In this document: positions 50,841-61,239 of the stretch, piece after piece
Layout: each line of letters begins with the position of its first letter
Numbering within the stretch: the stretch's first letter is position 1
Source of the DNA: Acetobacteraceae bacterium
GTDB lineage: Bacteria > Pseudomonadota > Alphaproteobacteria > Acetobacterales > Acetobacteraceae
Direction of reading: 5' to 3'
Length of the DNA stretch: 64,000 nucleotides
NCBI GenBank assembly: GCA_039613835.1
Contig: CP154827.1
Coordinates: 1,456,001-1,520,000, forward strand
Position numbers and translations under genes: made by a program
The notes under the pieces: model-generated
Database searches by the model: none
What the model was told of the DNA's origin: nothing
What the model saw: only the letters and a program-made list of their open reading frames with translations

Positions 50841-50985
50841 TCGGTGCCTTCGTCGAAGGTTATCTATAAGGCGGAACCGGACGCCCTCATTTTCGCTGGC
50901 AGCGAATTTGATTTCAGCGCGACGATCAAGCACGAAGCGGGCGGGCTAGCGCACGGCATAAACGGATGAAAAAAGGAGCCGGGTC

Positions 50986-52174
50986 ATTTCGATAAAACTG
51001 GGTATCGGCATCACGACCTATAACCGCTCGGAGCGCATGAAACAGACGGTGGCGGCCGTGCGTCGACACACGCAGGCGGATCACCATCTGGTCGTCGTTG
51101 ATGACGGCTCCGCTGACGAGACCGCCGAAACGCTGCGCGCACTTGATTGCGATTTCATCCTCGGTGGCCACCGCGGCATCGCCTGGAACAAAAATCGTGC
51201 GCTCTATTACCTGAAAGTCATGCAATCCTGTCAGGTCATCATCCTGCTTGAAGACGATACTTTCCCCACAGCGGATGGTTGGGAAACCCCATGGATTGAG
51301 GCTGGCCAGAAGCTGGGACACGCAAATCTCTACCTCCCGGACGTTTCGGGGGAGAATATTATCTGCGGCGCAGGCACGGGCGCGGACCTTTTTGTCGCGA
51401 CGAATGTCTCCGGGCAATGCGCCGTTTTCCATCAGCAGGCGCTTGATCATGTCGGTTATCTGGACTCACGCTTCACAGGTTACGGATATGAACATGCTGA
51501 GCACACGCAACGCATGACCGAAACCGGATTTGGCGGCCTTGTGAAAGATGAGGGCGAGGCGCGTCTTCATTGCCCATTCCTCATTCAGTCTTCGCTTGAG
51601 GTGACGGAACGGCGCACCGAACTGCCGGAGGAAGAAATCGCCCGAAGTGGCGCGATCTGGTCTCAGATCCGACATGACCAGCTTTACCGCGCCGCACGGC
51701 GGAATGACGCCGAACGCGCTGTGTTCCTCGCAGAGATGTATGCCGCCCGCGATTATCAGCGCGCAGAGACCGCCATCCCCTTATGGCATCGCTGGGTGAT
51801 CGTGACGGATCAGGAATTTCACCTGCGGTATCATGCCGCGGAGCGTGTCATTGAAACATCTGAAGAAGCGCCCGATCGGCCGGTTATCGCTTTCTGCGCC
51901 GGGCGGCGCCTCCATTTTATGCTCAAATCGACGGAGGGGCTGGTATTTCTCGTGCCGTCCCTGCAGGGCGCTCTGAATTTTACGCCGCAATCGACACCAA
52001 CTCCCGGCGCGGAGCTGACGATTGGTCGTGGGCATCGTCGCACCCTGACAATATGGCGCCGGGGGTCATCCTCTCACTTATCAGGAAGGTGACGGCGCTC
52101 GGCTTGTCATGGCCACCGGGCAAAAGGATCACGGCGCTTTCATGTTTCTGCGCTATGACCTTGAGGCCCCATAA
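50986..52174 (+). pseudogene. family 2-like glycosyltransferase, ATT at the start position and 3' frameshift
   Basis: The N-terminus SIKLGIGITTYNRSERMKQT and HHLVVVDDGSADETAETLRA are typical of GT-A fold glycosyltransferases, with acidic VIILLEDDTFPTADGWETPW as the metal-binding region. AGGAG stands seven bases before codon ATT at 50986, where ATG would give MSIKLGIGITTYNR. The first ATG in frame is at 51037, inside the conserved fold. Near 52060 the frame shifts; the other frame continues GHPLTYQEGDGARLVMATGQ and FMFLRYDLEAP to a TAA at 52172. Acceptor and product unknown; manC follows convergently. Confidence 0.65.
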
Positions 52175-52198
52175 GCGACATTGTGACGGGCGATTTCT

Positions 52199-53650
52199 TC
52201 AGTCTCTCTGTGCTTCCTCGCGTGTATAAATATCGTCGAGGCGGATAATGTCATCTTCCTCCAGATAAAGGCCGGTCTGCACCTCAATCACAATCAAGGG
52301 TTCCGCGCCGAGATTTTCCAACCGGTGGGGCGTGCCGACGGGAATGTAAATGCTTTCATTCGCTGAAATTGTCAGAATATCGGCGTGGCGCGTTACCGTC
52401 GCCGTTCCGCTGACAACGACCCAGTGCTCCGCGCGATGCTGGTGCTTCTGAAGTGACAATTTTCCACGCGGGTGAGCGAAAATCTGCTTGACCTGAAACG
52501 CCCCCCCTCTAGCAAGAGACGTATAATGCCCCCAGGGGCGGTAGATCTTCCTGTGCGATGTGGCGGCGCGATGTCCCAGGAATTCCAGCTTTTTAACAAT
52601 CTTCCGGACTTCCTGCCCTTGGCCCCGCCTTGTCACCATCACCGCGTCCTCCGTGGCGACAACCATCGTATCTTCCATCCCGGCAAGAGCGATCAGGGGG
52701 CCATCCGTCTGAACCAGGCAATCATGGGAGTTGTCAAGTATAACGTCGCCGCGCGTGGCGTTACCCGCCGCGTCCTTGTCTTGCGCTTTCCAGACGGCGT
52801 CCCAGCTCCCGATATCCGACCAGCCGAAATGGCTTTTGACAACAGCGGCACATTCCGTTTTTTCCGCGATTGCATAATCGACAGAAATCAAGGGGCAGCG
52901 TGCGAAAGCTTCGGCATCTAAACGCTCAAAATCAAGGTCGCGCTTGCGGCCCCGCACCGCAGATTCCGTCGCCTCCCCAATGGCCGGGGCGTGGCGCTGG
53001 ATTTCCCGAATAAATGTGGCCGCGCTCGTGACAAACATGCCGGAATTCCAGAGCACGTGACCGCTGCGGATCAACGCCTCTGCCGCGTCGCGGGTCGGTT
53101 TTTCGATAAAGCGCCGGACATGAAAAACGGAGGCATCTTTTTTAGAGGCGTGTATCGAAAGGGGCGTGCCCGTCTCAATGTAACCATAACCTGTCTCCGG
53201 ATTGTCCGGCGTGATACCGAATGTGGCGATATAGCCTTGCTGAGCCGCTTTGACGGCCAGGTCGAGGCTGTCTTTCAAGGCTTTCTCATCACGGATCAGG
53301 GCATCGGCGGCCATCACCCACATGATGGCATTTGGATCTTCCTCCGCAAGGAGGTAAGCGGCGGCGGCGATGGCCGGGCCGGAATTGCGCGCCTCCGGCT
53401 CAAGTACAATGCGTGGTGACAAGATGCCGATTTGTCGCATCTGTTCCGCTACGATGAAACGATGCGCGGCATTGCAGATGATCAATGGCGCGGCGTCACT
53501 CACCGCCCGCCCACGCAGGACGGTTTGCTGTATCAGGGTTTGCTGCGAGATGAGGGGCCAAAATTGCTTTGGGAAGCTGTATCGGGAAACAGGCCATAAA
53601 CGTGTCCCGGAACCGCCAGAGAGTACAATAGGTATGATCTTCTGAGACAT
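52199..53650 (-). CDS. manC: mannose-1-phosphate guanylyltransferase / mannose-6-phosphate isomerase
   Basis: This bifunctional enzyme makes GDP-mannose for exopolysaccharide. The 483-residue protein has the nucleotidyltransferase pyrophosphorylase motif VLSGGSGTRLWPVSRYSFPK at residue 9, the FVEKP-like signature HVRRFIEKPTRDAAEALI, and SVDYAIAEKTECAAVVKS. From about residue 375 a cupin isomerase domain follows (RPWGHYTSLARGGAFQVKQI, GKLSLQKHQHRAEHWVVVSG). Full length and intact. Named manC/algA/xanB in other bacteria. With ugd it supplies activated sugars. Confidence 0.93.
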   Translation of the reverse strand: MSQKIIPIVLSGGSGTRLWPVSRYSFPKQFWPLISQQTLIQQTVLRGRAVSDAAPLIICNAAHRFIVAEQMRQIGILSPRIVLEPEARNSGPAIAAAAYLLAEEDPNAIMWVMAADALIRDEKALKDSLDLAVKAAQQGYIATFGITPDNPETGYGYIETGTPLSIHASKKDASVFHVRRFIEKPTRDAAEALIRSGHVLWNSGMFVTSAATFIREIQRHAPAIGEATESAVRGRKRDLDFERLDAEAFARCPLISVDYAIAEKTECAAVVKSHFGWSDIGSWDAVWKAQDKDAAGNATRGDVILDNSHDCLVQTDGPLIALAGMEDTMVVATEDAVMVTRRGQGQEVRKIVKKLEFLGHRAATSHRKIYRPWGHYTSLARGGAFQVKQIFAHPRGKLSLQKHQHRAEHWVVVSGTATVTRHADILTISANESIYIPVGTPHRLENLGAEPLIVIEVQTGLYLEEDDIIRLDDIYTREEAQRD

Positions 53651-53768
53651 TTATTTCGCTGATGACCTCCGAGCAGAACTGACCATCCGTGATTTGACAC
53701 GGTTCAACGGGCGGACGTCAATATCCCCGGAAACTCAGCGTGACAGGCACCGTGCCTGCTATCCTGCC

Positions 53769-54369
53769 TCAGGGCTCATAGAGCATCGGCACTACGGCGA
53801 CGATCAGCAGCAGGCCCATGGCAATATTGAAATAACGTAACCGGCGGGGGCGGGAAAGATAGGATTTTGTCATGATCCCGGCGACAGCCCAGATAACAAC
53901 CGCCGGAATTGTGCCAAGCCCGAGGAAAAGGCTGATGATCAACATCGACGCATAATGATGCGCGGGATCTGCATAAAGCGCGATGCCACCCAACACGATC
54001 ACCCAACTTTTTGGGTTGACGATCTGGAACATTGCCGCTTGAATGAACGTCATTGGTGGCTTGCGCGCCGTATTCACCGTCGGGTTCACAGGCGATGTCG
54101 CGATGCGGATGGCGAGGAAGATCAGATAGCCACCACCCAAAAATTTAAGGACTTGCCGGGCGACAGGCACCATATTGAACAACGCGTCCAGACCGAGGCC
54201 ACAGGCCCATAACTCGACGAGGAAGCCGAACAACGCCAAGGATCTGCGGCCACAGGCGTTTTATACTGAAATGCACGGCTGAGGCGAAGGCCAGAAGCAT
54301 GTTTGGTCCAGGCGTCACAAGAGACGCCACCGCGTAAAGCGTCAGCGACCACAAAACGCTTCCACTCAT
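53769..54369 (-). pseudogene. LysE/RhtB-family exporter, one frameshift
   Basis: LysE-type amino acid exporters start like this one: SLTLYAVASLVTPGPNMLLA carries the conserved TPGPN. After HFSIKRLWPQILG the frame changes near 54240, and the second frame continues ALFGFLVELWACGLGLDALF, KFLGGGYLIFLAIRI and the remaining helices to MLYEP. Joined length is about 200 residues, the normal size. The substrate cannot be told. As written no functional transporter is made. Confidence 0.78.
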
Positions 54370-54513
54370 TTTGGCCCTCCAATTTTCATCAAAAAGACAA
54401 ACGCGCCGACGTCACAAATCGTCCGACGCGGCGTCTGAGGATGAGGGCCGCGGAAGAAACCTCCCGCTTCGGTAGGGTACTGACCTCCTGGGGCGACTCA
54501 CCGAGAGAAGATA

Positions 54514-54590
54514 TGGTCGGAGTGAGAGGATTCGAACCTCCGGCCCCTGCGTCCCGAACACAGTGCTCTACCGGGCTGAGCTACACTCCG
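54514..54590 (-). tRNA. tRNA-Pro (anticodon CGG)
   Basis: On the minus strand CGGAGTG pairs with CACTCCG, the anticodon stem-loop is CTGTG-TTCGGGA-CGCAG with CGG in the loop, and the T arm is CCGGAGGTTCGAATCCTC. The sequence ends ACCA, so CCA is encoded. Confidence 0.95.
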
Positions 54591-54690
54591 ACATGTCGCA
54601 GGGCTATATAACTCCAGGGCGCGAAGTGCAAGAGGCCGGGCGCGATTTAATCATTCTGATTTCTTAAATGATCGGCAATGTTTTTGCGTG

Positions 54691-55233
54691 TCAGACCGTG
54701 CTGAGGCGTGAAAGAACCGCGTCGACATCTGACATGACTTCATAGCATGTCTGTATATCCGGGTCCGCGAAACCCTGCGCGATGGCACCATTGAGACTTG
54801 CGAGTAAGTGATCGGCCCATCCATGATAATTCAGGATGATGATCGGCTTGTCATGTAGTCGAAGATGCCGCCATGTCAAGACTTCAAATAACTCATCAAA
54901 AGTGCCGATACCGCCGGGAAGAATGATGAAGGCTTCCGCCCGGTCCAACATGACCTGTTTGCGCGTGTGCAGAGATGGCGTCAGGATCAATTCAGACACA
55001 CCCTCGTGCATGACTTCCCGATGATGCAGAAAAGTCGGGATCACACCGATGACCGCCCCACCCTCTTGCAAAGCCGCGTCAGCGAGCACGCCCATCAGGC
55101 CACTTTTTGCCTCGCCATAAATAAGGGTGATGCCCTGCCGTGCCAGCCCTGCGCCGAGATGCGCCGCCAGATCTGCGAACGCGCTCCCGACACTCAGGCG
55201 GGAACCACAAAACACAGAAGCAGACCTTACCAT
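54691..55233 (-). CDS. LOG-family protein
   Basis: The 180-residue Rossmann-fold protein belongs to the LOG / TIGR00730 family. Members hydrolyse nucleoside 5'-monophosphates to base and ribose 5-phosphate (cytokinin-activating in plants). The PGGxGTxxE signature is present in AFIILPGGIGTFDELFEVLT, with the preceding Arg-rich TPSLHTRKQVMLDRAEAF. The early glycine motif is YGEAKSGLMG; most members have YGGGxxGLMG, so the loop is altered. Intact and of normal length. No operon partner. Confidence 0.88.
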   Translation of the reverse strand: MVRSASVFCGSRLSVGSAFADLAAHLGAGLARQGITLIYGEAKSGLMGVLADAALQEGGAVIGVIPTFLHHREVMHEGVSELILTPSLHTRKQVMLDRAEAFIILPGGIGTFDELFEVLTWRHLRLHDKPIIILNYHGWADHLLASLNGAIAQGFADPDIQTCYEVMSDVDAVLSRLSTV

Positions 55234-55340
55234 AATGAGGCACCCTCCGAAATTGCGCGTTCACACCGCTTATTGCAGCACGCAAACAAAAAACCTGTCA
55301 AACAGGGGTGCGGAATGAGCCGGGATGAAGCGACGCGCTC

Positions 55341-56551
55341 TCAGGCCATGCGCTGGTTTAAATGTTTCTGCAAAGCCAGAAGGGTGACGGCACCGAGTGT
55401 CGTGATGGTGGCTGTGAGGATAAACAACGCCGCATATCCCGCGAGCGCGATCACCAGGCCAAGAATGGGACCTGACAGGCCGATGGCCAGATCGGAGAAG
55501 ACCGAATAAGCCCCGAGCGCCGCCCCGCGATTTTCCGCGCCGGCGCTTTCCACCGCGAGAACGCCCAGCGCCGGAAAAATGAGGGAAAAACCGACCCCCG
55601 TCAGCGCCGCACCAAAAAATGCCGAGATGACGGTGCCGGAGAAAGCGAGCACCAACAGGCCCATCGCTTCTACCAGAAGGGAGATCATCGCCACGCGCGC
55701 CCCGCCAAAGCGCGCGATCTGCTGCGTGAAGATGAAGCGCACACAGACAAAGACCAGGCCAAAGATCGCAAGCGCCAGGGACGCACCGGGCCATTGCCGG
55801 GCCGCATAATAAAGGTGGAGACACGAAGATATAGCACCGAACCCGACCGCCCCGCAGGACAGGAGACCACCGAGCGGGAGCACCCGCCTAAAAACTTGCC
55901 AGAACGGCATCGGCGCCTTACCCGTCGGAAGCGGAATCACTTTGGGAATGCCCTGCGCATAAAAAGCCCCGATGAGGGGTAGGAGGATGGAGACAGTGCC
56001 GATGAGGATGAACCCACCCCAATGACCGCCAAAATGGTAGAATTGCGCGCCGATCGTCGCACCGATGGCGATGCCCCGTAGGAGGTGACGCCATTCCAGG
56101 AAATAGCCTGCGCGGTACGTGATGGCCCGGCCCGGCGGATATTCCAGATGATGGGGGCCGTCGTCGTCCAGCTCTCCCCCCAGCCCAGCGCGCATCGACT
56201 GGCGAAGAGCGTGAAGAGCGATAAAAATGCGAGATGTGCCATGAGTCCGGAAAGGAGCAATAAAACACCTGAAAATACGCAGAGCACCAACCCGGCGATC
56301 ACGACTGTTTTGGGACCGCGTAAATCGATGCGCTTACCTGCCTGGGGCCGGGAGGCGAACGTCGCGAAATATTGGAGGGAGACAGCGAGCCCCGCCCATA
56401 CGGTGTTGAAATGCAGGATCTCAACCATGAAAAGAGGAATGACAGCTATGGGAAGGCCGACAATCAGATAAGCAATGAAATTGAAACTCACGACCGGCAC
56501 AAGGCTGTGCCGGGAGAAGCGCAAAAACGGTAAACGTCGGGAAAGCATCAA
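55341..56551 (-). pseudogene. MFS transporter, YfcJ/YhhS type, one frameshift
   Basis: Twelve-helix permease. The N-terminal half reads VPVVSFNFIAYLIVGLPIAV, SLQYFATFASRPQAGKRIDL and ALGWGESWTTTAPIIWNIRR. The frame changes near 56090 after AQAISWNGVTSYG, and the second frame continues GIAIGATIGAQFYHFGGHWG through the C-terminal helices to LLALQKHLNQRMA. The joined length, about 400 residues, is normal. YfcJ/YhhS-like proteins are putative small-molecule exporters with unknown natural substrates. Confidence 0.75.
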
Positions 56552-56701
56552 AAACTTATACCCTGTTTCATGATGACATCAATCTCGGCTTCACAGGGGC
56601 GAATACGTCTTGCAATCTTAACATGATAGCGGCGTCCCTGATGCCGGGACCAAGGAGAGTCCGATGAAGGCGCCGTGGTAACGCGGCAGGCGGCTTCCGG
56701 G

Positions 56702-57765
56702 TTAAAATAACGTCATTTGCGGGTTGTGCGTGGCTTCCGCTCCGGTAAAGGAGGAAAGAGTAAAGCCCAAAAGCCTGATCCCCATGCGAAAAGGGGCTTC
56801 TGATTGCAATAAATGCAGGGCAGCTTCCCACATCATGGATTTTTCGCTGACAAATTCCTTGAGGGAAGTCGCACGCGTAATTATTCGAAAGTCGGAAAAT
56901 TTGATTTTCAGTGTGACGGTGCGCGCGTGGAGATTTTTCTCTATATAAGCAACCCACACACGATCCGCTACATCCGAGAGTGCTTCCTCCGCCGCGGGAA
57001 GATCGTGAATATCATGCGCGTGGGTCGTCTCGCTGCCGATTGATTTCCGGACGCGGTGCGGATCAACAGGTCGATCATCAATCGCGCGCGCGATATTATA
57101 GTAGAAATTCGCGACCTTGCCGAAATGGGCACGCAACATGTCTCGGGAAACCTGGCGCAGGTCCTTCCCCGTGTGGATCCCGAGGGCTTCCATGCGCCGC
57201 GCTGTCGCCGGGCCGATGCCATGAAATTGAGATACGGGAAGACGGGCGACGAAGTCCGGCCCCTGAGCGGGGGTAATGACAAACAAACCATCCGGCTTGC
57301 GACAGTCGGATGCGAGTTTTGCCAAAAAACGATTATATGAGACGCTGGCCGATGCGGTCAGCCCCGTCTCACGCCTTATATCCTCACGTATCGCCTCGGC
57401 AATTGCGGTGGCGGAACCATATTTCGATGCGGCTTCCGTAACGTCGAGATAGGCCTCATCAAGGGAAAGAGGCTGGATGATGGCGGTATAACGTCGGAAG
57501 ATCTCATGGATCTGCGCGGAGACGGCATGATAGACGGGGAAGCGCGTCGCGCCACGATGGACGGCATGGCTGACCGCACCCCGTAAGCCCGCGCCTCATA
57601 ACTGGCCGCCGCCGCCCCACGTCCCTCCTCCGCCCGCCCAACAGCAAGGGGCTGCCCACGAAGTGCAGGTTGGTCACGCTGTTCAACCGATGCGTAAAAC
57701 GCATCCATATCGATGTGGATAATACGCCGAGACGTAACACCTGGCTGTGGCGATGAGCTGAACAA
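56702..57765 (-). pseudogene. dinB: DNA polymerase IV, one frameshift
   Basis: Y-family translesion polymerase. The N-terminus [20 protein letters not shown] has the catalytic Asp pair region and [20 protein letters not shown] the fingers. Near 57545 the frame changes; the other frame gives [20 protein letters not shown], the catalytic [13 protein letters not shown], then PVSQFHGIGPATARRMEALG (helix-hairpin-helix) and the little-finger domain ending ATHNPQMTLF, a beta-clamp-binding-like tail. Total about 354 residues, a normal size. No LexA box was found upstream. Start taken at 57765. Confidence 0.85.
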
Positions 57766-57994
57766 TCTCGTCTGACTGCATGTGAAATATGTTGGGTGAC
57801 GAGTTTAGCATATTTTGAGGGCAGGCGTGGGAATTTCGTGCCGAACCATGAAGGCAAGTCATCAATGCCGTGGGCGGTGAACACAAGCTTGTTACGTGGC
57901 TTTGAGCGTGTGGTTTATGGCAGATTGTTGCTGTGAAGAGTGTCGAAGACGAATTAAAGTCATCTTCGATGATTCGAGAAAAACTTCGCTTTAA

Positions 57995-59266
57995 ATGCCC
58001 GACTTGGCGCCCATCATTGACACATTAACCCAATCTAGTGGGAGCATGATAATAAAATTCATCCTTTGCGGTTTTCTGATCATGCTCATGTCAAGTAATA
58101 TGAAACTTCCGATATTCGCGTATTATTCCCGCATATCTGATGATTACGGTCGAACACATCTTATTGATGCCGCTCCGACAATTTTCGCTTTGTCCCAAGG
58201 TCTATTTTCTTATTTGATCGGGTCACTAAGTCATCGGTGGGGCACAGCACGGATATTGATTTTTGGAACATTTTTCGCTTCAGTCGTGCTGCTTGCCCTT
58301 CCAGGTTCTGAAAATCCGATATCATTTGTGTTGCTCTATGGATTTTGCGCCTCTTTCGCTCTCACATGCATCAGCTACGTTCCATTATCCGTGCTAATCG
58401 ATCAAGTATCTGAGCGCGGGAAGACCGGTTTCAGTTACGCTCTTGTTATCAATGGTGCGGCCGTCGGTTACGTTATATTCGCTCCGGTCTGGATCTTAGC
58501 GCAGACTTCAATTCATTGGCAGGATAGTTTTCGCTATGAATCGGCGGCCTTTGCCTCGCTCGGTATCATCTTACTTTTTGTATTCAGAGAGTTTTCGTGG
58601 AGGCCGAACGAAGCGCCGTGCCACGACCTCAAACGAGAGTTCCTTTTTCCACGCTCTGCGCACTGGAATTCTCACGAAAAACGCATTTTCGCCATTTTAG
58701 GCGCTGGATTTTTCTGTTGCGGCGCGACGATGTCCTTTATCGACGCTTTACTCGTCCCGCCATGGCAGATGCAGAACGCAACATCATGGGTCATGGCATC
58801 AAGTCTTTCGGTTCTGGGACTTCTCGAAATCATCAGCGGACTCATCGCCGGTTATCTTGCGGACGGATTGCATAAACTGAAATATCTTGGAGCTTTTTAT
58901 TCTCTTAAAGGACTGAGCTTTTTACTTTTCGCATTTCTTTATTCTCCTTTGACCGCGATGACCTTTTGCATCGTTTTCGGGGTGAGCTTTCTCGGTTCAG
59001 TCGTGATGACGTCGGCCGTGTCACTTGAGGTCTTCTGCTCGCGTCGGCACGGTTCCATTTTCGGAATGCTCTTCCTCATCCATCAGATCGGAGGGGTAAT
59101 CGCTCTCGGCTTCGGCTTTATGACCATCCGAAATTTGCACGCTTTCTTCCTCCACATCCTCATTCTCTCCTCTCTAACCCTCATCGCAGCGCTTGCTTGC
59201 TTCGCAACCCGCTATCCCCTAAGCCCTTCCCTCCGAACCCGCAGAAATGGAGTAATAAGAAGATGA
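57995..59266 (+). CDS. MFS transporter in an AT-richer two-gene operon
   Basis: This intact 423-residue permease has about twelve hydrophobic segments, for example IIKFILCGFLIMLMSSNMK and ALVINGAAVGYVIFAPVWIL, and an MFS-like cytoplasmic loop SLSHRWGTARILI. Base composition is visibly lower in GC than the flanking genes. Its stop overlaps the start of a sulfhydrylase-like gene (ATGA), so the two are translationally coupled. The partner suggests transport of an amino acid or sulfur-containing metabolite, but this is inference. No close family was recognised. Confidence 0.75.
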   Translation: MPDLAPIIDTLTQSSGSMIIKFILCGFLIMLMSSNMKLPIFAYYSRISDDYGRTHLIDAAPTIFALSQGLFSYLIGSLSHRWGTARILIFGTFFASVVLLALPGSENPISFVLLYGFCASFALTCISYVPLSVLIDQVSERGKTGFSYALVINGAAVGYVIFAPVWILAQTSIHWQDSFRYESAAFASLGIILLFVFREFSWRPNEAPCHDLKREFLFPRSAHWNSHEKRIFAILGAGFFCCGATMSFIDALLVPPWQMQNATSWVMASSLSVLGLLEIISGLIAGYLADGLHKLKYLGAFYSLKGLSFLLFAFLYSPLTAMTFCIVFGVSFLGSVVMTSAVSLEVFCSRRHGSIFGMLFLIHQIGGVIALGFGFMTIRNLHAFFLHILILSSLTLIAALACFATRYPLSPSLRTRRNGVIRR

Positions 59267-60473
59267 ACCACTTAGTCGAGAGATGTTCTAAAGATCGCGC
59301 CAATTTCGAAACGCGCGCAGTGAGACATGGTCAGCACTCCCTATGTGAGGATTTTCATTGCGAGCCGATTTCACTTACTTCTCCCTACAGATTCGTCGAC
59401 GCAGACCAGGCCCATAGGCGTTTCTCAGAGCGCGATCACGGAAATGTATACAGCCGTTTATCCAACCCCACGGTCGACGCTCTGGGCGCACGAATTGCTG
59501 CTTTGGAGCATGCGGAGGAGGGCGTCATGTTCTCCTCAGGAATGAGTGCGATCACGGCTTTAGGGCATGCCTTTCTAACTCGAGAGAGCAATATCGTGTG
59601 CTCCCGAGACGTTTTCGGCACAACTAAGCACGTATTTTCACATTATTTTGGTAAACTCGGCGTGGAAACTCGCTTTGTCGACCCCACCGACAATGATCAA
59701 TGGGCTAAAGCCATCGATAAGCAGACCGCGATTATATTTGCGGAGACGCCCTCAAATACACGGCAAACTGTGGCTGACATAAGAATGATCGGACAATGCG
59801 CGCGGTCGAACAAAAGTGTCTTTGTCGTTGACAATACATTGATGACACCCGTTCTTCAGAATCCAATATCTCTGGGGGCTGACCTCGTATTGCACTCAGC
59901 GGGCAAATATCTGGACGATCAAGGTCGCTGCGTAGCGGGCGCTATTGCTGGCTCAAAATTATTGATCAATCCTTTGAAAGAGGTCTTGCGTTCCCTCGGG
60001 CCCTGTCTTGGACCTGTCGAAGCGTGGCTCATTTTGAAGGGTATTGAGACTTTGGCAATCAGAGTCATGAAAGCCCAACAGAACACGCGTGCAATCGCAG
60101 ACTTCCTTCATCACTCAAGATACGTCAAATCGATTTTCTATTCAGGTAGTCAATGTCACCCGCAAGCCGAATTAATTAAGAAGCAACAATTCGGAGGGGG
60201 GGGAGCGTCCTTAGTTTCGAAATCGCAGGAAATCGAGATGCCGCCTGGGCTCTCGTTCACAATCTTAAACTTATTTCTCGGGCCACGAGCCTCGGAGACA
60301 CTCGAACGATGATCACTCACCCCACCACCACGACTCACATCGGTTTAAGCGCAGAAGAGAAAGCGCAATCAGGAATTACGGACGCGCTCCTCCGTCTTTC
60401 CGTTGGAATCGAGCATCAGAATGACCTGATTTACGACCTTGATCAGGCAATGAGGTCCGCCAACAATATTTAA
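59263..60473 (+). pseudogene. O-succinylhomoserine sulfhydrylase-like PLP enzyme, frameshift in a G tract
   Basis: A Cys/Met-metabolism PLP-dependent enzyme (MetB/MetZ family). It has RDHGNVYSRLSNPTVDALGA, SSGMSAITALGHAFLTRES and FAETPSNTRQTVADI, and the PLP lysine in LGADLVLHSAGKYLDDQGR, where relatives have HSATKYLDGQGR. A run of eight G near 60195 puts the end out of frame; nine would give SVLSF-EIAGNRDAAWAL and the normal tail MITHPTTTTHIG to NDLIYDLDQAMRSANNI. Joined length is about 403 residues. It could make homocysteine or a related thioether; homoserine dehydrogenase supplies the pathway. AT-richer than the neighbours. Confidence 0.75.
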
Positions 60474-60544
60474 CGAATATTGATTGATATCGAGGGGAGT
60501 GGCAGTCTGATAAACAGAAGCTGAACTTTGGCGGAAGCAAACAA

Positions 60545-61134
60545 ATGTGTGGAAACGAAGCGCCCCTACCGAAATATGAGGTTCTTTCGACGCGAATGGC
60601 GTATCAAAACCCTTGGACAGCCGTCAGAGAGGACATTATCCGTCGTCCGAACGGGAAAGAGGGGCTCTATGGTGTTGTTGAGCGGGGGGGGAATTCGTCG
60701 TCATCCTGCCATTGGGGCATGATGGCGTTGAACACACTGTGACACTTGTCTGGCAATATCGTTACCCGATTGATGCGCGTTTGTGCGAATTGCCGATGGG
60801 CATGTGGGAGACACGTCCCGACGTCGCGCCGGAGGTTGTGGCCGCTGGGGAGCTTCGAGAGGAAACTGGACTCGTCGCGAAGGACCTCCTATATGCGGGT
60901 TCCATGTGGCAGGGGGCCGGTTATTCGACGCAGAAGGGCCACATTTATCTCGCGAAAAACCTGACACAAGGCCCGGTTTCACGGGAGGAGACGGAGGACG
61001 ATCTGAACTGCCACACCGTAACTCTGTCGCGGTTTCGAGACATGATTACGCGGCAGGAAATCACCTGCATGGTTTCATTAGCGGCTTACGCACGTATTGA
61101 GGCTATGGGCTTACTGCGATCATTGGAGGATTGA
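60545..61134 (+). pseudogene. Nudix hydrolase, frameshift in a G tract
   Basis: The joined protein, about 197 residues, begins MCGNEAPLPKYEVLST and has WTAVREDIIRRPNGKEGLYG. It shifts at a run of eight G near 60690 and continues EFVVILPLGHDGVEHTVTLV. The Nudix box region is ELPMGMWETRPDV then EVVAAGELREETGLVAKDLL: the catalytic REExxEExG glutamates are present, but the usual Arg of RELxEE is Gly. ADP-ribose or nucleotide-sugar pyrophosphatases are the nearest type. One missing or two extra G would explain the break. Confidence 0.7.
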
Positions 61135-61239
61135 CGCGCCTACTTCGGCAGGTCTAAACATTGTGGAACGCTTTTCCAACAGCATATGATCAACTATTTC
61201 TTATGCCAATGTTAAGCGATCAATAATCGAGGAAATCTT

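Noticed and set aside
50926..51450. Minus-strand open frame of 174 codons opposite the glycosyltransferase.
   Set aside because: Antisense to a clear glycosyltransferase fold, with no family features.
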